The notes beneath the pieces are model-generated. The model did no database searches. It was given only the letters and a program-made list of their open reading frames with translations, and was not told the origin of the DNA. Of a stretch of 64,000 bases of DNA, positions 35,285-43,655 are shown in pieces; the first letter of the stretch is position 1; each line of letters opens with the position of its first letter. This DNA is from Candidatus Hermodarchaeum yapensis (GTDB lineage: Archaea; Asgardarchaeota; Hermodarchaeia; Hermodarchaeales; Hermodarchaeaceae). The DNA is taken from positions 28,119 to 92,118 of the forward strand of contig JAEOSK010000008.1 in assembly GCA_016840405.1 (NCBI GenBank). Reading direction: 5' to 3'. The translations under genes and the position numbers were made by a program.

Positions 35285-35459
35285 AGTCTAGTCCCCGGGT
35301 AGAGCCAAAAGGCAGCGATATTTAACCTTTCGTTTTACGAAGTATCTATTTAATTATGTTTGCGAGAAGTCCCTTGTCTTCGGGTAGAGAATGCCTCGTG
35401 GTGTTTATAAGACCTCTTGTATCAACTCTAGTATGCCCGACTGGAGCACTGTACACCAG

Positions 35460-35653
35460 GCATTACGTGGCAGGGCGGCATCTACGCAGATGAAGCCCCC
35501 TCCGGCATGTGCAAGAAATTCCCCTGCCTAAGGGGCCGGTGTGGGGCGGAACAACGTCAGAACCTAGCAAGTTACGGGCCAAACGCGCCTCGGCGACGAG
35601 CGTAACCCGAAGGAACAGTCCGAAACCCCTTCCTTCAGGGAGGGGAGGATGTC
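35460..35653 (+). mobile_element. Orphan IS605-type right end resembling a TnpB omega-RNA (second subtype)
   Basis: The 3' edge GAAACCCCTTCCTTCAGGG then AGGGGAGGATGTCA (35621-35653) is the hairpin typical of TnpB element right ends, with stem CCCCT(TCC)/(GG)GAGGGG. Upstream, CCCCTGCCTAAGGGG and the CGAGCGTAACCCGAAGGAACAGTCC segment form further helices. No transposase frame is present between uppS and the metallo-beta-lactamase gene. A guide would start at 35654. It differs in sequence from the 30590 element, so it comes from another subfamily. Confidence 0.5.
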
Positions 35654-35683
35654 ATGCTCTCTCATCATTCCTAAAAGATTTGG

Positions 35684-36388
35684 TTAGAACACTTGGCGGG
35701 CAAATTGTAACGACAGTTGTATTTCTCGTTGACCACCTTTTAATGCAATACCCATGTGTCCGGGTAACAGCATTTCTACCGGCAGCTCTGCTAGTCTGGC
35801 AATTGATTGGGTCAGCTGCTTCCCATTACCTGTAGGTAAATCGGCACGACCAAAGGAGCCATGTCGAAATACTACATCACCCGAAATCAAAAGCTGATGA
35901 TTTGGTTCATAAAAGCACAAACTCCCAATACTATGACCAGGAGTATGCAAAACCTGGAAGGTGAAATCACCTACTTCGACAACATCACCGTCGTGAAGCT
36001 TCTTCGCTACTTCAATTGGGGGTAATCGATTGCCCAACATGCTCCCATAAACGACTGTATCATCACCTTGCTCCAGAAACGAACCTTCCTCTTCTGACAC
36101 CCAAATCTCTACATTTTTCGCATCCTTTTGAAACAGAGGTGTCGACCCAGAATGGTCTAAATGGGTATGAGTTAGAATGAGTCGGTTCAAATCACGTAAA
36201 TTTAAACCCAAGTCCCTGATGGCAAGAACTGTTTCCTGATAGAAATTTTGAAGCCCAGCATCAAACAACACAAAGCGATTACCATCAGCAACTAAGAAGA
36301 TATTACTATCCGGTAACATCGCTTCTCGAGCTAGGATCCAATAAAATCCATCCAACACTTTCTGCACAGCTTTCGGAGCCATAATCAT
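35684..36388 (-). CDS. Metallo-beta-lactamase fold hydrolase
   Basis: The zinc motif LILTHTHLDHSGSTPLF near residue 75, the later histidine in VLHTPGHSIGSLCFY, the aspartate in LLISGDVVF and the final LLPGHMG fit an MBL-fold hydrolase. The 234-residue protein is close to the glyoxalase II and quorum-lactonase-like branches; the substrate is unknown. ATG 36388 or 36382 may start translation. The gene is flanked by structured intergenic sequences on both sides. Confidence 0.88.
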   Translation of the reverse strand: MIMAPKAVQKVLDGFYWILAREAMLPDSNIFLVADGNRFVLFDAGLQNFYQETVLAIRDLGLNLRDLNRLILTHTHLDHSGSTPLFQKDAKNVEIWVSEEEGSFLEQGDDTVVYGSMLGNRLPPIEVAKKLHDGDVVEVGDFTFQVLHTPGHSIGSLCFYEPNHQLLISGDVVFRHGSFGRADLPTGNGKQLTQSIARLAELPVEMLLPGHMGIALKGGQREIQLSLQFARQVF

Positions 36389-36599
36389 TCAAGTCCGTAA
36401 CATCTAGTTCAATTCATTGGCGCTTCTTGAGAGAACTAGCGTTCCCACATACAACCACCATCAAAAGTTTTTTCCACAAACAGGCACGGTCAACCGCTCT
36501 TTTCTTTATATGCCCCCATGTTACACAGACCTAGAAGTGGATAATATCCTGACACATACGAAGGAAGTACCCACCCTTATACTCCAACACGTCGCAGAA

Positions 36600-36698
36600 A
36601 GGGCTTGAGCTCTCCCAAGACCTGTAAAAGGTCATGAAGAGACTAAAATCTCTTCGTCCCAGTCCCTAAGGCCCGCAAGGGCCTTAGTCACTTTTTTT
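36600..36698 (+). other. Three-hairpin region ending in a T-run (possible further IS605 end or terminator)
   Basis: Three hairpins follow each other: GACC/GGTC at 36619-36633, GAAGAGA/TCTCTTC at 36636-36655, and CTAAGGCCC-GCAA-GGGCCTTAG at 36666-36687. CAC and seven T residues follow (36692-36698). No plus-strand gene ends here, so it does not terminate a recognised transcript. The CCTTAGTCAC edge resembles the GGTAGTTCAC edge of the element at 30590. The rest of 36389-36705 shows no convincing gene. Confidence 0.35.
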
Positions 36699-36705
36699 GA
36701 CTTTT

Positions 36706-37278
36706 CTAGCATTTAGCGAAGCGCTGGCTTTGCCAGGGATCTGCGTCTTGGTGGTATCCACGTTTTTCCCAGTACCCGAGTTCGAGGTCTTTAAGAAATG
36801 TGATACGGCGAACCCACTTGACACTTTTGTAGGCATAAAGGCGGGGAATGATGAGGCGGAGGGGCCAACCATCTTCGGCACGCATGGGTTCGCCGTTGCG
36901 ATTCCAAGCAAGGAGGACATCCTCTTCCATGAGAACAGGAAGCGCGATAGCAGAGGTGTATTCGTGTTCAGCATGAAAGAGTACATGCTTTGCCGAAGGT
37001 TTGGGTTTTACAAGGTTGGCAATTTCTTTGAAAAGCACTCCTTCCCATTGATTATCTTTAACAGACCAACCTTCGACACAATGGAAATCACTAGTTTGAG
37101 TAGTGATTGGAAGCTTGTGGATTTCTTGATAAGAAAGGACTAATTGTTTGCTAACTTCACCATCAATTGTGAGCGTCCAGGTTTCAGGGTCAAAAGAGTC
37201 AGGCATTTGCTCAGCTGTTCGTACTGGGAATCCGGTAATCCATCGCTGACCAGGAGGAAGGCGTGGTTTTTTTGTCAT
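36706..37278 (-). CDS. Sulfite-oxidase-like molybdopterin oxidoreductase domain protein
   Basis: This 190-residue protein is the catalytic molybdopterin domain of the sulfite oxidase/MsrP family without dimerisation or heme domains. The molybdenum-binding cysteine is in SDFHCVEGWSV, followed by GVLFKEIANLV and the GEPMRAEDGWPLRLIIP segment. No twin-arginine or Sec signal is seen, so it appears cytoplasmic. Family members reduce or oxidise sulfur or methionine-sulfoxide centres; the substrate here is unknown. Confidence 0.85.
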   Translation of the reverse strand: MTKKPRLPPGQRWITGFPVRTAEQMPDSFDPETWTLTIDGEVSKQLVLSYQEIHKLPITTQTSDFHCVEGWSVKDNQWEGVLFKEIANLVKPKPSAKHVLFHAEHEYTSAIALPVLMEEDVLLAWNRNGEPMRAEDGWPLRLIIPRLYAYKSVKWVRRITFLKDLELGYWEKRGYHQDADPWQSQRFAKC

Positions 37279-37331
37279 TTATCTACACCTGAGGAACATC
37301 CACACTAATCCCTTAGAAATAGATTTCGAAT

Positions 37332-40205
37332 CTAAAAGGCGATTCCACGTTTTCGACAGCCCCACTTAACGAGCTCCATCCCGAAGATAGCAGGACTGGC
37401 AAGAAGAAAAGCTACAAGCCAATCGAAGGGAACAAGAGGTACAATTTGGAAATCGATTCCGAAGCTGGCAAGGATTAGAGTGGCCTCAGGGACATACATC
37501 AATCCAATCAGCATGAGGAAGACTAACCCAATGAGGGCATAGATGAGCCAACTACTTTCATAGCGAATCGAACGCAACATGGATTGATTGATCCTGCGGA
37601 TACTCAGAATCATTAAGGACTCAGCAAAGAGAAGGACAAGAATAGTCATCACCAGTGCTTTTTCAACAGCTTCAGGGCTGAAGGGTTCTAAATGGGTACT
37701 CCCAGGTAGGAGCGCGACAGTAGAAAAGTAGTAGGCGCATGTAGCACCAATGAAAATGAGAAATGCGTTGAGGAGAAGATATCCCCCAAGACTTCGAGTG
37801 ATAATTGATTCAGTGTCGCGTGGTTTTTCTTCCATGACATATTTTGCCGATCGATCAAACACCAAGGCGAGCCCTGGCCAAGTATGGCTTGAGAGAGTGA
37901 GAAAGATGTGTTGAGCGGGTGTAAGAAGAGGAATGCCCAGTAGGAAAGTGCCGAAGAACAGTATTGATTCGCCAACGTTAATGCAAATGTAGAAGAATAT
38001 CATTACTCGAATTTTGTTGAAGAGCCCGCGACCCTGTCGGATACCTTCAACAATTGAGTTGTAGCTGTCATCAGCTATTATCATATCAGCGGCTTCTTTA
38101 GCTACATCAGTGCCTGTAATGCCCATTGCAACACCGACATCACCCATGCTTAATGCAAGGGCATCATTTACACCATCCCCCGTTACGGCAACCGCTCGCT
38201 TAGCTGCTTGATATCGTTGTACAATGACTTGTTTATCTTCGGGATCAACACGTGCGAAGACACCAATTTGATTGAATTTTATATCATCGATATTGAGAGC
38301 ATCCTTTCCTTCGACAACGAGATCATCTTTACCGATAATCGCAAGTTGACGACCAATGGTTTCCGCTGTTGCTGCCGCATCGCCTGTAATCATGACCGTT
38401 TTGACGCCCGCATTAGCCACCTCTAAAACAGCTTCGCGAACACCTTCACGGGGTGGATCGACGATACACACGAAACCCACATAGGTTAGGTCTTGCTCAA
38501 TTGTGTCTCGAAGAGCCTGACCACGCCCTGTTGGTAGTTCTTCAAAACGACGAATGGCAATTGAAAGGACCCTGTATCCCCCTGCTGCATACTCATTCGC
38601 ATATCGTTCGATTTCTTTTGCGTCCTTCTTTTTGAGCCGTTTCATATATCGATCGTCACCGATTTGACTACTCCTAGAAAGCAAGGTATCTGTTGCCCCT
38701 TTGACGAAGGCGACGTACCCACCTTCTGGATGAGTAAAGACGCGGGTCATTCGTTTTAACCGTGAATCAAAGGGATAATTTTGAACCATCTTATACGAGG
38801 CGTGAAGAGCGTCTTCGTTAATACCGCTTTTTCTAAGAAGAACAAGGAGAGCAGCCTCGGTGGGATCTCCAATTGCTCGCCATTGAGGGGTGTCTGTATC
38901 CAAATCAGTTTCTTCCAAAACGTGGGCATCGTTGTTTAGCGCTCCGACACGGACAAGTAAGGCGAGTTGATCATAGTCTTCGATATCTACCCTGGTTTCC
39001 TGTTTCGAATCCTCTTTAGATTGAGGATTTTGAGTAATTAGAATTTCACCTCGTGGATTGTAGCCTTCGCCCGTGACTTGGAAGAGACGAGATCCGTCCC
39101 AAATAAGGCTTACCATCATCTCACTACGCGTTAGTGTGCCTGTTTTATCGGTACAAATAACGCTGACACGCCCGAGACTTTCAACAGCGGAAAGGTCGCT
39201 GACAATGACACCAACACCGGCCATAGCCAAAACGCCTGTGAGCAGAATGATTGTAGTGAGAAGTGGTATGTTAATGGGCATGACAGTCATAGCGTTGATG
39301 ATGGCTTCAACCGCGAGTTGAGGTAGAGTTAGAATATGTCCATCAACTGGACGGGGAAATAGTATGAAGGAACCAAAACCTAGTATCGCGAGGAAAATGG
39401 CTGTACCTCCAAGGTAGAGCGCGAGACGGTTGACCTTACGTCGGAGTGGGATGTCACCTGTATTGAGAGTTTCCAGACCTTGACTGATATCTCCAATTTG
39501 GGTATTTTCCCCGGTTCCAGTTACCAGATACTGTCCAGAGCCCGTCGCTACGTAGGTTCCACAATAGACCATATTATTGCGCGAATGTAAAGGTGTATCT
39601 GGATTAAGGGGAGCTCTTGCATCGGTCTTTTCAACAGGTGTACTTTCACCGGTAAGGGAAGCTTCAACCACAGTGAGCTGATGAGCCTCTAAAAGCCGGC
39701 CATCAGCGGGAATTCGGTCTCCCTGAGCAAGAACAATGATATCTCCAGGAACCACTTGGTCTGCAGGAATTTCCCTTTTTATTCCCTCCCGGATCACCAT
39801 CGTAGTATCTGCAGTGAGAGATTGAAGAGCTTCTAACTTCTTTTGGGCGCGGTATTGTTGAACGATGGCTAAGATGGCGTTAAATGCAATAATAACAATC
39901 CAAACGACAATATTCGCAGTGCCTCCGGTATCATAGAAAAACACAATAACGACTAAAATGCCAATAACAATGAGGTAAATCAGAATTAGACCGTTTAGAA
40001 TAGGTGCCAGATAAACCTGCCAAAAGGATCCTCGAATTCGAGGAAGGATATTAGGTCCGTATTTGTCCAACCTTTGAATGGCTTCACCACTCATTAACCC
40101 GTGAGTAGCATCGGTTTCAAGATTCCTCTCAATTGTTGCCACGTTCTGAGCATGGGGATAAGGATCAACCATTTCTGAAGATTGAGTCTCTCCGCTGGAT
40201 GACAT
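37332..40205 (-). CDS. P-type cation-transporting ATPase
   Basis: A 957-residue P2/P3-like pump. The actuator loop is TGESTPVEK, the phosphorylation site CTDKTGTLTRSEM, nucleotide-domain elements NYPFDSRLKRMTRV and KGATDTLL, and the hinge TGDGVNDALALSMGDVG. About ten membrane helices are evident. The ion-pathway loop of helix 4 reads MPINIPLL where Ca2+ pumps have PEGLP and proton pumps have P(V/I)(A/G)(L/M)P, so the ion cannot be assigned. The N-terminal cation ATPase domain is present. It follows the Lon-like protease gene in the same direction. Confidence 0.93.
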   Translation of the reverse strand: MSSSGETQSSEMVDPYPHAQNVATIERNLETDATHGLMSGEAIQRLDKYGPNILPRIRGSFWQVYLAPILNGLILIYLIVIGILVVIVFFYDTGGTANIVVWIVIIAFNAILAIVQQYRAQKKLEALQSLTADTTMVIREGIKREIPADQVVPGDIIVLAQGDRIPADGRLLEAHQLTVVEASLTGESTPVEKTDARAPLNPDTPLHSRNNMVYCGTYVATGSGQYLVTGTGENTQIGDISQGLETLNTGDIPLRRKVNRLALYLGGTAIFLAILGFGSFILFPRPVDGHILTLPQLAVEAIINAMTVMPINIPLLTTIILLTGVLAMAGVGVIVSDLSAVESLGRVSVICTDKTGTLTRSEMMVSLIWDGSRLFQVTGEGYNPRGEILITQNPQSKEDSKQETRVDIEDYDQLALLVRVGALNNDAHVLEETDLDTDTPQWRAIGDPTEAALLVLLRKSGINEDALHASYKMVQNYPFDSRLKRMTRVFTHPEGGYVAFVKGATDTLLSRSSQIGDDRYMKRLKKKDAKEIERYANEYAAGGYRVLSIAIRRFEELPTGRGQALRDTIEQDLTYVGFVCIVDPPREGVREAVLEVANAGVKTVMITGDAAATAETIGRQLAIIGKDDLVVEGKDALNIDDIKFNQIGVFARVDPEDKQVIVQRYQAAKRAVAVTGDGVNDALALSMGDVGVAMGITGTDVAKEAADMIIADDSYNSIVEGIRQGRGLFNKIRVMIFFYICINVGESILFFGTFLLGIPLLTPAQHIFLTLSSHTWPGLALVFDRSAKYVMEEKPRDTESIITRSLGGYLLLNAFLIFIGATCAYYFSTVALLPGSTHLEPFSPEAVEKALVMTILVLLFAESLMILSIRRINQSMLRSIRYESSWLIYALIGLVFLMLIGLMYVPEATLILASFGIDFQIVPLVPFDWLVAFLLASPAIFGMELVKWGCRKRGIAF

Positions 40206-40259
40206 CCGGCTTAACCTAGAAGGGTTTGTGTTGCCTTTGCTTAAAAGTGAATTGCGACG

Positions 40260-42662
40260 CTAGTTTGCCTCAGGAGGACGATTATGTTCCCGCATGATAT
40301 TGGCCATTTCTCGTAATCGTTTATCAACCAGACCAAATATTGTGTCTTCAGGGAAGGAACTATCTGCCCGTCGTTTGCCAGCGGGAACACCAGTTAACAA
40401 TTCTATTCCTTCTTCAATTGTTTCAACAGAATAGATATTGAATTTCCCAGCCTCCACAGCTTCGATCACTTCATCTTTGAGCATTAGGTTCTGTATATTA
40501 GATTTCGGTACTAGCACACCCTGTTCACCGGTTAGTCCCATTTCTTTGCAAACGGCAAAGTAACCCTCAATTTTCTGGTTCACTCCGCCAATTGCCTGTA
40601 CATGACCGTGTTGATTGACTGAACCCGTGACAGCAAATCGTTGTTGGATTGGAACTCCGGATAAGACGGAGAGCATGGCGTACAATTCAGTGCTACTCGC
40701 ACTATCGCCATCAACCCCACCGTAACTCTGCTCAAACGTGATCCGCGCAGACAAACTCAATGGTTTGTCTTGTCCAAAGGTTTCATGCAAGTAGCCAGTG
40801 AGAATCTGAACGCCTTTGATTTGGATAGGTCCACTAAGTTGGGCTTCACGTTCAATATCGATTACTTGACCGCGACCTGGGGCAACCGTGGCGGTGATGC
40901 GTGATGGTTGTCCGAAGGTAAAATCGCCAAGAGAGAGGACGGAAAGTCCGTTAATTTGTCCGACGGCTTCACCTTTGGTATCTATGAGGACCACGCCTTT
41001 CTTGATATATTCTCGGACTTTTTCTGCATACAGGCTGGATCGATAGTAGCGCTCATCGATGGTTTTCTTAATATGGAATAACCCGACCGCCTTCTTACGT
41101 TGCTTTTTCGCGTAAAAGTTTGCTTCGCGGATAATGTCAGAAACCACGTCGAATCTCGTGGAGAGTTTATTTTGGTCTGAAGCAAGACGAGAGCTGAAAT
41201 CAACGACTTCCGAAATCGCTTCGGCGGTTAGGGGAAGAAGATTCTCTTTCTCTGTGAGCGTGCAAACGAAATCGCCATAAATCGTGACAGCATTTTCATC
41301 ACGATCCATTGAGGTATCGAAATCGGCTTTCACTTTGAAGAGCTCCCGAAAATCAGGGTCCAACTGGTACAGTTGTTGGTACCAGAGAGGTTCACCGATA
41401 AGGATTACCTTCACCTTCAAAGGAATCGGATCAGGATGCAACGTTTTCACAGAAAGGAAGCCCAAAGCCGCAATCGGTTCCTCGATGACAATTTGATCGT
41501 TTTGAAGCGCCCGTTTCAAAGCCTGATAGGAGAGAGGAGCTATCAACATTTCACGTACTGGAATAACGATGAATCCACCATTTGCTAAATGCATGGCTCC
41601 CGCGCGAATCATGGTTGTATCAGTTACTAAGGCTCCAAACCGTGGTTCTTTTTCAATCCGTCCAAAAAGTCGATCATATGCAGCATTGGTGATGGTGATA
41701 ATGGGTGCACCCTCGGTTTCCGAATTGTCCACAATTAAGTTGACCATATATCGCTTCGCAAAGTCTTCAGGTGAAGGCACACGGGCAGCCAACAACGGCG
41801 GGAGTCCTTCGGGTTGCCGACCAATGAACTCATTCATGTTTTTAATCAGATCAGTGGCGAGTTCATCTATCCATTCAACTGCTTTTTCATTTCCTGCAAA
41901 GTCCTCTTCAATCTCAGAAATTAAGGGTTCAAGTGTGAATTGGACGGCATTTTCTTCCATCTGTTTTAGTTGATCACGTAGTTCCCTCTCAAGATTCCTT
42001 AACTTTCGAAATGTTGCACGTAATTCTGTTTCGAGTGCATTCCTGCGTGTTTCAATTTCTTTTCGCACAGCAGGTTTCAGTTTAGGAATCTGGTCAGGGG
42101 TAATGGGTTTTCCTCGGATAACTGGCACCATTAACAAACCAGTCTGGGTTCCTTGTAGGACAAATCCTGCTTCTTGCGCTTTACCCCGCATTTCCTCAGT
42201 AAGCTTGTCCCGTTGTGCTTCAAAGGACCGACTTAGCTCTTCCCGTTGTTGCGCGTACTCCTCGCTTTCCAACATCCGTTGAATGGATGTTCGGGCAACC
42301 TCAACAAATTGGTCAATTTTTGTGACAAAGAGTTTCCCTTTTCCTGCTGCAAATTCTAGAGCCTTCGGCTTGAATTGATTGGCAAAGTTTGTTACATAAC
42401 ACCAATCAGAAGGAACTTCCTTAATGGTCGCGGCAAGTTCTTCGAGGTATCGATTAGTAGCAGTATGACGCCCTGTTCCAGGTGAACCAGCTACATACAC
42501 GTTGAATCCCTTATCTGGGATTTCTAACCCAAATTTTAAGGCATTCAAAGCCCGAGGTTGTCCCACCACACCTTCTAAAGGAGACAAGTCGGCACTAGTT
42601 TCACAGGAGAACTCCTTTTTTTCACATCGTGCACGAAGTTGTTTCGAGGTTAATTTCGGCAT
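40260..42662 (-). CDS. Lon-like ATP-dependent protease (AAA_32 type)
   Basis: The N-terminal ATPase-like part has GSPGTGRH (residues 59-66) in the Walker A position, with Arg in place of Lys as is common in this branch. A long coiled insert follows around residues 120-260. The C-terminal S16 Lon protease domain has the catalytic Ser in GDSASS (S654) and Lys in GGVNQKIEG (K697). At 800 residues it matches AAA_32/Lon-related proteases rather than membrane LonB. It probably degrades damaged cytosolic proteins. Confidence 0.92.
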   Translation of the reverse strand: MPKLTSKQLRARCEKKEFSCETSADLSPLEGVVGQPRALNALKFGLEIPDKGFNVYVAGSPGTGRHTATNRYLEELAATIKEVPSDWCYVTNFANQFKPKALEFAAGKGKLFVTKIDQFVEVARTSIQRMLESEEYAQQREELSRSFEAQRDKLTEEMRGKAQEAGFVLQGTQTGLLMVPVIRGKPITPDQIPKLKPAVRKEIETRRNALETELRATFRKLRNLERELRDQLKQMEENAVQFTLEPLISEIEEDFAGNEKAVEWIDELATDLIKNMNEFIGRQPEGLPPLLAARVPSPEDFAKRYMVNLIVDNSETEGAPIITITNAAYDRLFGRIEKEPRFGALVTDTTMIRAGAMHLANGGFIVIPVREMLIAPLSYQALKRALQNDQIVIEEPIAALGFLSVKTLHPDPIPLKVKVILIGEPLWYQQLYQLDPDFRELFKVKADFDTSMDRDENAVTIYGDFVCTLTEKENLLPLTAEAISEVVDFSSRLASDQNKLSTRFDVVSDIIREANFYAKKQRKKAVGLFHIKKTIDERYYRSSLYAEKVREYIKKGVVLIDTKGEAVGQINGLSVLSLGDFTFGQPSRITATVAPGRGQVIDIEREAQLSGPIQIKGVQILTGYLHETFGQDKPLSLSARITFEQSYGGVDGDSASSTELYAMLSVLSGVPIQQRFAVTGSVNQHGHVQAIGGVNQKIEGYFAVCKEMGLTGEQGVLVPKSNIQNLMLKDEVIEAVEAGKFNIYSVETIEEGIELLTGVPAGKRRADSSFPEDTIFGLVDKRLREMANIMREHNRPPEAN

Positions 42663-42830
42663 CTGAAATCCTCCCTAAGGATTGGAAAATCATTGGGAGC
42701 ACTCCTATTTAAGACCGTTGAGATTTTCTGAAACCCACGCCTCACTAATGGCATCAAAAATTTTTGTGACTAGAAAAACGTAAGAGAATAAAAAAAGGAC
42801 AGCAACTATCGTTCTTTTTAATTAAAACTT

Positions 42831-42837
42831 GGAGGAG
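42831..42837 (+). promoter_or_regulatory. Strong ribosome binding site of the catalase fragment
   Basis: GGAGGAG lies six bases ahead of ATG 42844. In-frame TAA at 42838-42840 excludes any N-terminal extension of the frame. Confidence 0.75.
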
Positions 42838-42843
42838 TAAATA

Positions 42844-43530
42844 ATGGCTCCTGAAGATGCCGAAAAGTACCGCTTCAACATCTTTGACATTACGAAAGTC
42901 TGGCCCCACGGTGACTATCCTCTCAACCCTCTGGGTCGAATGGTCCTTAATCGCAACCCCACCAATTACTTCGCCGACGTCGAACAATCAGCATTCTGCC
43001 CGGGTAACTTTGTACCTGGCATCGCCGCATCACCTGACAAGATGCTGCAAGGACGCCTATTCTCATACCATGACGCACACCGATACCGACTCGGAGCTAA
43101 CTATGAGCAACTCCCCGTCAACGCACCCCGGCATCCAACCCACACCTATCAACGGGATGGATTCATGCGACATGAAGAATCCAGTGGTCACCCCAACTAC
43201 TGGCCAAACAGTATGGGCGGACCTGAACCTGACCCAACCGTAGCAGACCCACAATTCGAAGTGTCTGGAAAAGCCGGACGCCACGCCTATAGTCATCCCA
43301 ATGATGACTTCATCCAACCTCGCGCCCTCTACGAGAAGGTGATGACTGACACTGACCGTGATCATCTTATCGGTAATATCGTCGACCACCTTGGAAACGC
43401 CAAAAAGGCAATTCAACTCCGTCAAACCGCCATCTTCTACCGTGTCCATCCAGAATACGGAACTCGAGTCGCCAAAGGCTTAGGACTTGATATCGCTGAA
43501 GTTAAACGGTTGGCAAAACAGTACACATAA
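42844..43530 (+). CDS. C-terminal half of a heme catalase
   Basis: The 228 residues align with the second half of clade-type KatA/KatE monofunctional catalases from MTPEEAEKYRFNPFD onward. Conserved parts include DITKVWPHGDYPL, GRMVLNRNPTNYF and SPDKMLQGRLFSY, with R71 and heme-ligand Y75, then the immune-responsive C-terminal helices. The N-terminal ~245 residues with the distal His and Asn are absent. The gene nevertheless has a strong ribosome binding site and an in-frame stop just ahead of the ATG. C-ending codons dominate. It may be a decayed gene, a heme-binding remnant or a new use of the fold. Confidence 0.85.
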   Translation: MAPEDAEKYRFNIFDITKVWPHGDYPLNPLGRMVLNRNPTNYFADVEQSAFCPGNFVPGIAASPDKMLQGRLFSYHDAHRYRLGANYEQLPVNAPRHPTHTYQRDGFMRHEESSGHPNYWPNSMGGPEPDPTVADPQFEVSGKAGRHAYSHPNDDFIQPRALYEKVMTDTDRDHLIGNIVDHLGNAKKAIQLRQTAIFYRVHPEYGTRVAKGLGLDIAEVKRLAKQYT

Positions 43531-43589
43531 CAACGAGTTAACGCCGTTAAAGGTTGATAAAACCAAAATCTCTTAAGGAAGAATAGGGC

Positions 43590-43655
43590 ATGAATGACTA
43601 CTCTGAAAGCTTTCAGGTAGTTGACTCACTATGGCTAAACCACCTACAACTCTGA
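43590..43655 (+). CDS. Possible 21-residue leader peptide overlapping the hydrogenase start
   Basis: ATG 43590 follows AAGGAAG by about eight bases. The frame runs MNDYSESFQVVDSLW and ends at TGA 43653-43655, inside the hydrogenase gene in another frame. It could be a leader for translational coupling or chance. Evidence is limited to the ribosome binding site. Confidence 0.2.
   Translation: MNDYSESFQVVDSLWLNHLQL
43603..43616. promoter_or_regulatory. 14-bp palindrome ahead of the hydrogenase large subunit
   Basis: CTGAAAGCTTTCAG is a perfect inverted repeat 15 bases before ATG 43631. It could be an operator or a hairpin covering the start region. Confidence 0.3.

Noticed and set aside
35460..35660. 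RNase P RNA or SRP RNA
   Set aside because: The conserved P4 or helix 8 sequences are not present; the IS605-type edge explains the structure better.
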